DNA of 15,535 bases, taken from positions 1 through 15,535 of the forward strand of contig CANRPB010000022.1 in assembly GCA_947632415.1 (NCBI GenBank). Direction: 5' to 3'. The translations under genes and the position numbers were made by a program. This document shows positions 7,681 through 14,503 of this stretch, piece after piece. Numbering within the stretch: the first letter of the stretch is position 1; each line of letters begins with the position of its first letter. The stretch is from an uncultured Bacilli bacterium. Lineage in GTDB: Bacteria; Bacillota_I; Bacilli_A; RF39; UBA660. Below the pieces are notes generated by a model. That model did no database searches and had not been told where the DNA came from. It saw only the letters and a program-made list of their open reading frames with translations.

Positions 7681-8132
7681 TAAAAATAATATGCGTAGGA
7701 AAAATAAAAGAACAATTCTTAAAAGACGCCATCAAAGAATACGAAAAAAGAATATCAAAATATACAAAACTAACAATAATCGAAACAGAAGAAATGAACC
7801 ACAATAACCAAGAAATAACAAAGAAAAAAGAAGCCGAAAACATCATAAAACATCTAAACAACAAAGACTACATAATAACCATGGAAATAGAAGGCAAAGA
7901 AATGACCTCAATCGAACTATCAAAAAAAATAGATGAACTAACCCAAAAAAATCCCAACCTAACATTCATCATAGGAGGTTCATACGGCCTAGACGAAACA
8001 ATAAAACAACGAAGTAACCTAAAACTATCATTCTCAAAACTAACATTCCCACATCAACTATTTAGAGTAATTCTTCTAGAACAAATATATAGAACCTTCA
8101 AAATTCAAAACAACGAAACATACCATAAATAA
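7677..8132 (+). CDS. rlmH: 23S rRNA (pseudouridine-1915-N3)-methyltransferase RlmH
   Basis: RlmH is a small SPOUT-class methyltransferase that uses S-adenosylmethionine to methylate pseudouridine 1915 in helix 69 of 23S rRNA, acting on the assembled 70S ribosome. The protein has 151 residues (family about 155-159). It shows MIKIICVGKIKEQFLKDAIKEYEKRI (1-26), the SAM-binding knot loop FIIGGSYGL (97-105), and LTFPHQLFRVILLEQIYRTFKI (122-143), and ends in YHK as the family does. GGAG (7662-7665) inside walJ precedes ATG, and the start overlaps the walJ stop as ATGA. It is the last gene of the operon started at yvcK; a hairpin follows at 8160. Confidence 0.96.
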   Translation: MIKIICVGKIKEQFLKDAIKEYEKRISKYTKLTIIETEEMNHNNQEITKKKEAENIIKHLNNKDYIITMEIEGKEMTSIELSKKIDELTQKNPNLTFIIGGSYGLDETIKQRSNLKLSFSKLTFPHQLFRVILLEQIYRTFKIQNNETYHK

Positions 8133-8159
8133 AAAATAAAAAAAAATGTATAAAAAAAC

Positions 8160-8196
8160 AAAATCGTTCCAATATTAAATAGAAGGGAACGATTTT
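8160..8196 (+). terminator. Hairpin after rlmH that also covers the spoIIR ribosome binding site
   Basis: AAAATCGTTCC (8160-8170) pairs perfectly over 11 bases with GGAACGATTTT (8186-8196) across a 15-base loop. The U-tract is only four T's, so termination may be weak or partial. The only Shine-Dalgarno candidate for spoIIR, GAAGGGA (8182-8188), is split between loop and 3' arm, so the folded RNA could also hide this site. Confidence 0.6.
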
Positions 8197-8199
8197 AAA

Positions 8200-8730
8200 A
8201 TGAAAAAAACAATAATAACATTAACATTGATAATAATAACATACATGTTTATAGGAGTAAAAGCCGAAGAACTAATAGAAATACCAGACGAAGCCATAAG
8301 AATAAGAGTAATAGCCAACAGTAACAAAGAATACGACCAAGAAAAAAAACAAGAAATTAGAACAGAAGTACAACTATACATGCAAGAACTACTAAAAGAC
8401 GCCAAAACCATCGAACAAGCAAGAACAATTATTCAAAACAACTTAACCCAACTAAACAAAAAACTAAAGAACTACATGCACACAATTGGCTATGACATAC
8501 CATACACAATCAACTATGGCTTAAACTACTTTCCCGAAAAAGAATACAAAGGAATAAAATACCAAGAAGGACTATACGAATCCCTCTTAATAACCCTAGG
8601 CGAAGGAAAAGGAAATAACTGGTGGTGTGTCCTATTTCCACCAATATGCCTACTAGAAGCCGAAGAACAACAAACCGACGAAATAGAATACAAATCCTTC
8701 GTAAAAGAAATAATCGAAAAATATTTCTAA
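8200..8730 (+). CDS. spoIIR: Stage II sporulation protein R (SpoIIR)
   Basis: SpoIIR is made in the forespore, secreted into the intermembrane space, and triggers SpoIIGA to process pro-SigE in the mother cell. The protein has 176 residues with a signal peptide or anchor at 1-22 (MKKT then a hydrophobic stretch). It has two family hallmarks: IPDEAIRIRVIANSN (28-42), and GEGKGNNWWCVLFPPIC (134-150) with two Cys. It is shorter than Bacillus SpoIIR (about 220) mainly at the C-terminus. In Bacillus the gene is read by SigF; I could not find a convincing SigF-type promoter in the 67 bases upstream. It follows the rlmH hairpin and precedes an MntP-like gene. Its presence implies sporulation capacity, though one gene does not prove a complete programme. 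Confidence 0.93.
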   Translation: MKKTIITLTLIIITYMFIGVKAEELIEIPDEAIRIRVIANSNKEYDQEKKQEIRTEVQLYMQELLKDAKTIEQARTIIQNNLTQLNKKLKNYMHTIGYDIPYTINYGLNYFPEKEYKGIKYQEGLYESLLITLGEGKGNNWWCVLFPPICLLEAEEQQTDEIEYKSFVKEIIEKYF

Positions 8731-8768
8731 AAAAACTTCCAATTCATAGAATTAAATGGAGGTTTTTT
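8730..8768 (+). terminator. Terminator-like hairpin containing the next gene's Shine-Dalgarno
   Basis: The arm AAAAAACTTCC (8730-8740) pairs with GGAGGTTTTTT (8758-8768), 11 pairs with one G-U. It is extended by an inner stem AATTC/GAATT (8741-8745 and 8749-8753) around a 3-base loop, leaving a 4-base bulge. The 3' arm ends in six T's, as an intrinsic terminator should. The same arm holds GGAGG (8758-8762), the ribosome binding site of the mntP-like gene at 8772. The 5' arm includes the last base of the spoIIR stop codon. Confidence 0.65.
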
Positions 8769-8771
8769 CGT

Positions 8772-9302
8772 ATGTCACTATATATAACATTAATAATTGC
8801 AGTAAGTCTAAGTATGGACGCCTTCTCCTTAGCGCTTGCCTATGGAACATTAAACCTAGAAAAAAAATACATCATAAAACTATCAATAATAGTAGGAATA
8901 TACCACTTCTTCATGCCACTAATAGGAAAAAGCATAGGAACATTATTACTAAACTTAATACCCATAAACCCCAATATAATTGTACTAATCGTCCTATCAT
9001 TCATTGGACTAGAAATGATAATTGACACATTCACCAAAGAAGAAGAAATAAAAATAATGTCCCTAAAAGAACTTATCCTCTTTGGTCTAGCCGTAAGTAT
9101 CGACAGTTTCTCAGTAGGAATAGGATTAGAAGCAATATCAAAAAACTATATCCTATCAGTAACCATATTCTCAATAACAAGTTTCATATTCACATACCTA
9201 GGACTAATATTAGGAAAAAAAATAAATAACCTAATTGGCAAAATATCAACCATAATTGGAGGAATCGTCCTAATAATAGTAGGAATAATGTACATCTTAT
9301 AA
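8772..9302 (+). CDS. MntP-family (DUF204) membrane protein, putative manganese exporter
   Basis: MntP proteins are small six-helix membrane proteins that export Mn2+; the related YtaF family is linked to sporulation. The protein has 176 residues, almost all hydrophobic. Two internally repeated motifs carry the conserved acidic residues: AVSLSMDAFSLALAYG (D16) and GLAVSIDSFSVGIGLE (D111). HFFMPLIG (45-52) and GGIVLIIVGIMYIL at the end fit MntP better than YtaF. I start at ATG 8772 because GGAGG (8758-8762) is 9 bases upstream; the open frame reaching back to 8622 is the shadow of spoIIR. There is no room for a yybP-ykoY manganese riboswitch upstream, so any control must differ from that known arrangement. 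Because of the spoIIR neighbour a sporulation role is possible. Substrate is inferred from family only. Confidence 0.82.
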   Translation: MSLYITLIIAVSLSMDAFSLALAYGTLNLEKKYIIKLSIIVGIYHFFMPLIGKSIGTLLLNLIPINPNIIVLIVLSFIGLEMIIDTFTKEEEIKIMSLKELILFGLAVSIDSFSVGIGLEAISKNYILSVTIFSITSFIFTYLGLILGKKINNLIGKISTIIGGIVLIIVGIMYIL

Positions 9303-9310
9303 AATAAACC

Positions 9311-9339
9311 TTCAAAACAACAAAAAAATATGCTATTAT
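9311..9339 (+). promoter_or_regulatory. Extended -10 promoter of murE
   Basis: TTCAAA (9311-9316), 17 bases, then TATTAT (9334-9339) preceded by TGC, an extended -10. Expected start is near 9346, right at the AGCGAGGT ribosome binding site (9347-9354), so the leader is very short. It probably also serves the M14 gene downstream. Confidence 0.55.
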
Positions 9340-9360
9340 AAATCAAAGCGAGGTAAAAAT

Positions 9361-10818
9361 ATGCAACTAAAAAAAATCCTAAACAATATTGAATACGAAA
9401 TCATAAACGGAACCATCGATATCGACATAAAAGACATCTCCTACGACTCAAGAGAAATCAAACAAAACTACGCCTTCGTTTGTCTAATAGGTATCGACAC
9501 CGATGGACACAACTACATAAAAGAAGCCATAAAAAATGGTGCTACCTGCATCATCACCTGCAAAAATGTAGACATCAACACCACAACCACAATCATCAAA
9601 ATAAAAGACACAAGACAACAACTATCAATAATGAGTGCCAACCTATTCGGAAATCCCCAAGAAAAACTAATAAAAATAGGAATAACAGGAACCAAAGGCA
9701 AAACATCAACATCATGGATACTAAAAAAAATAATCGAAGAAACAAAAGAAAAAGTAGGAATAATAGGAACCCTAGGAACATACATAGACAACTATCAAAT
9801 AAAACACAAAAATACCACCCCAGAATCATACCAAATTCAAAAATTCATGAAACAAATGGTTGACAACAACATAAAATACTTAATCATGGAAGCCTCCAGC
9901 ACAGCCCTAAAAGTAGGAAGAATAAACAACATCACATTCGACTACGCAATATTCACAAACCTCTCAACCGATCACATAGGACCAAGAGAACACCCAACCT
10001 ATGAAGACTACAAAAACTCCAAAATAAAACTATTTAAACAATCCAAAATAGGCATAATAAACAAAGATGATCAAGCATTCGAAGAAATCAAAAACCAAGC
10101 AACATGCAAAATATATACATATGGAAAAAACAAAACCTCAGATATCATAATAAAAGATATTAAATATCAACAAAACCAAAACAAACTCACAACCACCTTT
10201 ACCCTCGAAACAAAAGGTAACCGCACCACCTATGAAATCCCCGCACCAGGCGAATTTTCAGCCCAAAACAGCGCCAGCGCCATCTTAGTTGCTCGCCTAT
10301 TAGGAATAAACGAAACCCAAATAAAAAAAGGACTTCAAAAATTCAAAGTTGAAGGCCGTTGTGAAATCATAAACATAGGCAACAAAAACATCATAATCGA
10401 CTTTGCACACAATCAACTAAGCATGGAAAGCCTAATAAAAACAATCAAAAAATATCACCCCAAAAAAATAATAACCATCTTTGGCTGTGGTGGTGGCAGA
10501 AGTAAACAAATAAGATACGAACTAGGCAAAACAGCAGGAAAACTAAGTGATCTAAGTATAATCACCACCGACAATCCAAGAAACGACAACATCGAAGACA
10601 TTATAAGAGATATCGAAAAAGGAATAAAAGAAGAACAAGGACAATACGAAATAATAAAAGACAGAAAAGAAGCCATCATCCACGCCCTAGACATCGTCAA
10701 AGAACACGAAATAATCCTTCTCCTTGGAAAAGGACATGAAAAATATCAAGAAATACAAGGAAAAAAATATCCCTTTGATGAAAAAGAAATCATAAATAAC
10801 TATATAAAAGGCAGGTAA
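9361..10818 (+). CDS. murE: UDP-N-acetylmuramyl-tripeptide synthetase MurE, probably meso-diaminopimelate-adding
   Basis: Cytoplasmic Mur ligase that adds the third amino acid to UDP-MurNAc-L-Ala-D-Glu using ATP. It has 485 residues, the normal size, with three Mur domains. The N-terminal UDP-binding domain has DSREI (29-33) and VCLIGIDTDGH. The ATPase domain has GITGTKGKTS (107-116) and MEASSTALKVGRI (176-188), and a Lys in YKNSKIKLF (217-225) is the likely carbamylated residue. The C-terminal domain has IDFAHNQLSM, TDNPRNDN and LGKGHEKYQ. DNPR (404-407) is the meso-diaminopimelate-recognising motif; lysine-adding enzymes differ here. NLSTDHIGPREHPTYEDY departs from the common 'DHLDYHG' wording but is seen, as I recall, in a branch of Firmicute MurE proteins. 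It has its own promoter; a 4-base gap separates it from the M14 gene. Confidence 0.93.
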   Translation: MQLKKILNNIEYEIINGTIDIDIKDISYDSREIKQNYAFVCLIGIDTDGHNYIKEAIKNGATCIITCKNVDINTTTTIIKIKDTRQQLSIMSANLFGNPQEKLIKIGITGTKGKTSTSWILKKIIEETKEKVGIIGTLGTYIDNYQIKHKNTTPESYQIQKFMKQMVDNNIKYLIMEASSTALKVGRINNITFDYAIFTNLSTDHIGPREHPTYEDYKNSKIKLFKQSKIGIINKDDQAFEEIKNQATCKIYTYGKNKTSDIIIKDIKYQQNQNKLTTTFTLETKGNRTTYEIPAPGEFSAQNSASAILVARLLGINETQIKKGLQKFKVEGRCEIINIGNKNIIIDFAHNQLSMESLIKTIKKYHPKKIITIFGCGGGRSKQIRYELGKTAGKLSDLSIITTDNPRNDNIEDIIRDIEKGIKEEQGQYEIIKDRKEAIIHALDIVKEHEIILLLGKGHEKYQEIQGKKYPFDEKEIINNYIKGR

Positions 10819-10822
10819 ATAA

Positions 10823-12256
10823 ATGATTGAAAAAATCAAATATGAAAAAATGACAACATCGACCTATGCACATCGAAGAAATAACCTATTAACGAACGAA
10901 ACCCTAAAAAAAATGGGACTAACCTATACCATCCTTGGAACAACATCCTACAACTACCCAATAGAAAAAATATCAATAGGCCATGGCGAAAAAGAAATAT
11001 TTTTAATAGCAGGTACTCACGCAAGTGAAATAATAGGAATAGACTTCATAACACAACTATTAGAACACATAACAGAAATAGGCGAATTTGACCCAAACAC
11101 CATTAAACTAAACATCATTCCCATTCAAAACCCAGAAGGCTATGACATAATTAATAGTGTACTAGAAAAAATAAAAACCATCAACTTTGAAAAAAAATCA
11201 AAAGAATACTATCTAAGATATCGAACCGACGCTTTAATATACAACGTCTTAAAAGACTTAAACAACCTAAAAAACGAACCAGACTTTATCAATGCCCTAA
11301 AAAACTTCATAGAAACCAACCCCAACTGGAAACAACTAGAACGCCCAAACGCTATGCCCAAAATTACGCACCTAAACAAAAAAATAAAAGAACTAAAAAT
11401 CAACCACTACCCATACTTAGAACTAATAAACGCCATTGAACAAATCAAACAAACCTTAGACACAACTAACATCCACGATCTCTTTTTAATAGAATTTCTA
11501 AAAAAACTAAGAAGCTTCTTTATAGCGCAAGAAATAAATTTAAACAATCTAACCAAACTTCATCAACAAATGTTCCAAACACTAGATTTAAATAGCCTTA
11601 ACATACAAAATCAAGACCTAAAACAAAAAACTATCCAAATTTATAAAAAAAATCCCAAAGGTTCAATAATCAACCATGACCCTACAGGAGAATACATTAA
11701 TCTAAACGCCAACCAACCCGCCAATCCAGGAATAGAAATTATCAAAAACCAACAAAAAAAATACATGACAGGAACCAAAAGTAACTTAAGAAACTACTAT
11801 GAAGGACCAATGGGAATACCATGCACAAACCCATATAACTTCAGTTACGCAATTGAAAACCAAATCATCCAAAACGAATTAAATATATCATACGAATCCG
11901 GAAAATACTTAGCAACAATCCTATATCACGGAACAGGAGGAATAATATACTATAAACCATCAGAACCAACAACCTTTGACCAATACAACCAAGAACTAGC
12001 CGAAGCCTACAATGAAGGCCTAACCGAATACCGAAACTCTCCATATAGAAAAATAGAAGAAATAAGCACCACCGGTTACGGCGATGTGCTAAGAAAAAAA
12101 TATCCAGGAGTCCTCTTAATAGAACTATCAAAAATGGGAGGTAATCCCATCGGACCATACGGAGACATAACCAATATAGAAGCAACCATCAAAGAAAACA
12201 TAAGTGGAGTAAATAAAATGTTAAAATACTTAAAACAAAAGAAACCAGTAAAATAA
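10823..12256 (+). CDS. M14-family zinc carboxypeptidase-like protein with large insertion, possibly acting on wall peptides
   Basis: M14 metallopeptidases remove C-terminal residues or cut gamma-D-Glu-diamino-acid bonds of wall peptides. The zinc motif HxxE is seen in LIAGTHASEIIG (H66, E69), the third ligand in LYHGTGGIIYY (H369), and the catalytic Glu in LLIELSKMGG (E434). IIPIQNPEGYD (98-108) replaces the common 'NPDG', and the usual 'NRNF' segment appears as INLNANQP (292-299), without the Arg. About 170 residues (roughly 112-285), rich in Lys/Asn/Leu and probably helical, separate these two motifs where typical members have far fewer; total length is 477. There is no signal peptide, so it should be cytoplasmic. 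The AGG ribosome binding site overlaps the murE 3' end four bases away, so the two are co-expressed. A role like cytoplasmic MpaA, trimming recycled wall peptides, is an inference. Confidence 0.75.
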   Translation: MIEKIKYEKMTTSTYAHRRNNLLTNETLKKMGLTYTILGTTSYNYPIEKISIGHGEKEIFLIAGTHASEIIGIDFITQLLEHITEIGEFDPNTIKLNIIPIQNPEGYDIINSVLEKIKTINFEKKSKEYYLRYRTDALIYNVLKDLNNLKNEPDFINALKNFIETNPNWKQLERPNAMPKITHLNKKIKELKINHYPYLELINAIEQIKQTLDTTNIHDLFLIEFLKKLRSFFIAQEINLNNLTKLHQQMFQTLDLNSLNIQNQDLKQKTIQIYKKNPKGSIINHDPTGEYINLNANQPANPGIEIIKNQQKKYMTGTKSNLRNYYEGPMGIPCTNPYNFSYAIENQIIQNELNISYESGKYLATILYHGTGGIIYYKPSEPTTFDQYNQELAEAYNEGLTEYRNSPYRKIEEISTTGYGDVLRKKYPGVLLIELSKMGGNPIGPYGDITNIEATIKENISGVNKMLKYLKQKKPVK

Positions 12257-12267
12257 AACTGGTTTTT
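12242..12267 (+). terminator. Intrinsic terminator enclosing the stop codon of the M14 gene
   Basis: AAACCAGT (12242-12249) pairs perfectly with ACTGGTTT (12258-12265) around an 8-base loop that contains the TAA stop (12254-12256). Five T's (12263-12267) follow. The left arm encodes the last residues of the protein. Confidence 0.75.
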
Positions 12268-12333
12268 AAATGATTAAAAATACTATAATTTTACACAAAT
12301 AAACAAAATAATAAACAAAAACAATACTTTTTA

Positions 12334-12362
12334 TTGCAATTATCTAATCATTTCAATATAAT
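12334..12362 (+). promoter_or_regulatory. SigA-type promoter of murA
   Basis: TTGCAA (12334-12339), exactly 17 bases, then TATAAT (12357-12362). Expected start near 12369 gives a leader of about 86 bases. The leader would open with TGTGAT (12370-12375), which can pair with ATCACA (12406-12411). The stretch 12268-12333 before the promoter shows nothing else I can name. Confidence 0.7.
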
Positions 12363-12454
12363 AAAACTATGTGATGTAATACTAAAAATATACCAAATAG
12401 GCTTTATCACACAACAAAAACAAAAACATATAAATATATTAGTCGGAGGTAAAC

Positions 12455-13708
12455 ATGAGAAAAATAAAAATTGAAGGAGGCCATCCATTAACAGGAACAA
12501 TAAAAATAAGCGGTGCTAAAAACAGCGCTGTTGCCCTAGTCCCAGCCTCACTTTTGGCAGAAGATCAAGTAACAATCGATAATATTCCCAACATATCAGA
12601 CATCGACGCCCTAAACGAAATTCTAAAATACCTAGGAGCAAACGTAAAAAGACAAAATGAAACAATGGAAATAGACCCAAGCACCGTCGAAAACAAAGAA
12701 ATACCAGAAAGTATCTCCAAAAAACTACGCGCATCATACTATTTCATGGGAGCCCTTTTAGGTAAATACAAAAAAGCAACCATGTATTTTCCAGGTGGAT
12801 GTAGTATAGGAGCCCGTCCAATCGATTTGCACTTAAAAGGCTTCGAAGCCCTAGGAGCAAAAGTAACAATCGAAGACAACAAATACACAATCGAAGCCGA
12901 TGAACTAATCGGAACCAATATATACTTAGACTTCGCTTCCGTAGGAGCAACAATAAATATTATGTTAGCAGCCACCAAAGCCAAAGGAACAACCATCATC
13001 GAAAACGCCGCCAAAGAACCAGAAATCGTAAACGTAGCCACATTTCTAAATAACATGGGAGCCAAAATAACCGGAGCAGGAACCAGCGAAATAAAAATAA
13101 AAGGCGTAAAAAAACTACACGGATGTTTCTCAGAAGTAATACCAGACAGAATCGAAGCCGGAACATATATTATAATCGGCGCCCTATGTGGCAAAAACCT
13201 AAAAATAGACAACATCATTCCCGAACATATAGATTCCCTACTATCAAAATTAGAAGAAATAGGTGTTGACCTAACAATTAACTCAGATAACGTTATAGTA
13301 TCAAAAAAAGATAAATATAAACCAACCAACATTAAAACAGCAGTATATCCAGGACTACCAACAGACCTACAACAACCACTAACAACCCTATTAGCGCTCT
13401 GCGACGGCAAATCAAAAGTAACAGAAACAATATGGGAAAATAGATTTATGCACATTCCATATTTAATCGAAATGGGAGCCCAAATCAGTGTATCCAATCA
13501 AACAGCCACAATTATAGGACCCACCAAACTAATAGGAAAAGAAGTAAAAGCAACCGATCTAAGAGCCGGAGCATGTCTAATAGCCGCTGGATTATACGCA
13601 AATGGCACCACTTCAATAAGTGATATAGAACACGTCCTAAGAGGATACGAAAACATTATCGAAAAACTAACCCAAGTCGGCGCTAACATCAAACTGATAG
13701 AAGAATAA
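12455..13708 (+). CDS. murA: UDP-N-acetylglucosamine 1-carboxyvinyltransferase MurA
   Basis: First committed enzyme of peptidoglycan synthesis: it transfers enolpyruvate from phosphoenolpyruvate to UDP-GlcNAc in the cytoplasm. It has 417 residues, the usual range, with the inside-out alpha/beta barrel repeats. SGAKNSAV (19-26) holds the conserved Lys-Asn pair. The catalytic loop YFPGGCSIGARPIDLHLKGFEALGA (111-135) keeps the Cys (C116), so it belongs to the fosfomycin-sensitive type rather than the Asp variant. YPGLPTDLQQPL carries the catalytic Asp region and AGACLIAAGLYANGTTSI is the usual C-terminal segment. GGAGGT (12445-12450) precedes ATG. Firmicutes often have two paralogues (MurAA and MurAB); this window does not show which this is. 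It has its own promoter and is followed by a strong hairpin terminator. Confidence 0.96.
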   Translation: MRKIKIEGGHPLTGTIKISGAKNSAVALVPASLLAEDQVTIDNIPNISDIDALNEILKYLGANVKRQNETMEIDPSTVENKEIPESISKKLRASYYFMGALLGKYKKATMYFPGGCSIGARPIDLHLKGFEALGAKVTIEDNKYTIEADELIGTNIYLDFASVGATINIMLAATKAKGTTIIENAAKEPEIVNVATFLNNMGAKITGAGTSEIKIKGVKKLHGCFSEVIPDRIEAGTYIIIGALCGKNLKIDNIIPEHIDSLLSKLEEIGVDLTINSDNVIVSKKDKYKPTNIKTAVYPGLPTDLQQPLTTLLALCDGKSKVTETIWENRFMHIPYLIEMGAQISVSNQTATIIGPTKLIGKEVKATDLRAGACLIAAGLYANGTTSISDIEHVLRGYENIIEKLTQVGANIKLIEE

Positions 13709-13731
13709 AAACAAACCAAAAGAATAAAATT

Positions 13732-13756
13732 AAGTAGATGAAAATCTACTTTTTTT
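13732..13756 (+). terminator. Strong intrinsic terminator after murA, ending at the next gene's Shine-Dalgarno
   Basis: AAGTAGAT (13732-13739), a GAAA tetraloop (13740-13743) and ATCTACTT (13744-13751), with seven T's at 13750-13756. AGGAGG (13757-13762), the ribosome binding site for the SGNH-like gene at 13769, starts at the very next base. I see no separate promoter for that gene, so it depends on readthrough unless initiation occurs inside murA. Confidence 0.85.
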
Positions 13757-13768
13757 AGGAGGAAAAAA

Positions 13769-14470
13769 ATGAAAAAAATACTCATAATAGGAATAATAAT
13801 ATTAAGCATTTTTTTAATATACCTCACCACAATAGATAAAAAAGTATACTACCTTGCCCTAGGAGATCAAATTGCCCTTGGAATGACAAAAGAAGGATAT
13901 TACGAAAAAAGTTACACAGACTATATAAAGGAATACTTAGAAAAAAAAGAAATCCTCGAAACATATATAAACGAATATGAAACCCAAGGATATCATATAA
14001 CCGACATGATAAATGATATCAACAACAACAAAGAAATAAACTCCAAAACAATCAAAAATGCTCTAATCAAAGCCGATTTAATAACCATATCTATAGGAAC
14101 CAACGATATTATATCCAAAATCGATAATCAAAACAAACTAACCAAAATAGACTACAACAAACTATATAAAAATATCGACGAAATCATAAAAGACTTAGAC
14201 AACCTATTAGAACTAATTAGAGAATACTGCAAAGAAGATATAATCTTAGTAGGAATTTACATAGGAACCAATGATGAAAAATTATCAGAACTAATCCATT
14301 ATGCCAACGAAAAAATGAAAGAAATAAGCACAAAACACAATGTAATATATGTAGATGAATACGAAATAATAACAGATTCAAAAGAACTTAATATATACCC
14401 AACCAAAGAAGAATATCAAAAAATAGCCGAAGCCATAATTAACATCATAAACAATAATTTACTAAGTTAA
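13769..14470 (+). CDS. Membrane-anchored SGNH/GDSL-hydrolase-like protein with substituted catalytic residues
   Basis: N-terminal hydrophobic segment (4-22) is a signal anchor, so the rest should face outside. The remaining domain follows the SGNH hydrolase plan: block I as YYLALGDQIALGM (27-39), block III as ISIGTNDI (107-114, conserved Gly and Asn), and a block V region as ELNIYPTKEEYQKIAEAI (206-223). In active enzymes block I reads GDS, with Ser the nucleophile, and block V reads DxxHP. Here Ser is Gln (Q34, codon CAA), and the Asp and His positions read Leu and Tyr (L207, Y210). The fold looks kept while all three catalytic residues are gone, so binding or structural function is more likely than hydrolysis. 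AGGAGG (13757-13762) fixes the start. It lies between murA and a Bax inhibitor-like gene. Target unknown. Confidence 0.8.
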   Translation: MKKILIIGIIILSIFLIYLTTIDKKVYYLALGDQIALGMTKEGYYEKSYTDYIKEYLEKKEILETYINEYETQGYHITDMINDINNNKEINSKTIKNALIKADLITISIGTNDIISKIDNQNKLTKIDYNKLYKNIDEIIKDLDNLLELIREYCKEDIILVGIYIGTNDEKLSELIHYANEKMKEISTKHNVIYVDEYEIITDSKELNIYPTKEEYQKIAEAIINIINNNLLS

Positions 14471-14486
14471 AAAAAAATGATATAAT
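14458..14486 (+). promoter_or_regulatory. Extended -10 promoter of the Bax inhibitor-1-like gene
   Basis: TTTACT (14458-14463, inside the end of the SGNH gene), 17 bases, TATAAT (14481-14486) preceded by TGA. Expected start near 14492-14493 coincides with the AAGGAGGG ribosome binding site (14491-14498), so the transcript would begin at its Shine-Dalgarno. Confidence 0.6.
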
Positions 14487-14503
14487 AAAAAAGGAGGGAA
14501 AGA

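Noticed and set aside
4184..7683. Mycoplasma-type code with TGA as Trp, suggested because the TGA stops of whiA, the gdpP-like gene and walJ each have a nearby in-frame TAA
   Set aside because: All Trp codons checked are TGG, no in-frame TGA occurs inside any gene, and all proteins have family-normal ends, for example WalJ and the GdpP-like protein ending at overlapping starts.
8148..8180. GTATA at 8148-8152 as a SigF/SigG -35 for spoIIR
   Set aside because: No acceptable -10 matching the forespore-sigma consensus lies 15-16 bases downstream.
8622..8771. Longer N-terminus for the MntP-like protein
   Set aside because: These codons are spoIIR read in another frame. The strong GGAGG before ATG 8772 and the normal MntP start there settle it.
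8731..8771. Manganese (yybP-ykoY) riboswitch before the mntP-like gene
   Set aside because: The gap is only about 40 bases and is taken up by the hairpin; the riboswitch core is much longer and its conserved loops are absent.
9480..9863. 127-codon plus-strand frame inside murE
   Set aside because: It is His/Asn/Lys/Arg-rich, out of frame with the real murE, and shows no homology; a shadow.
12739..13497. 252-codon minus-strand open frame opposite murA
   Set aside because: It is the reverse frame of a clearly real murA in AT-rich DNA and has no ribosome binding site or recognisable domain.
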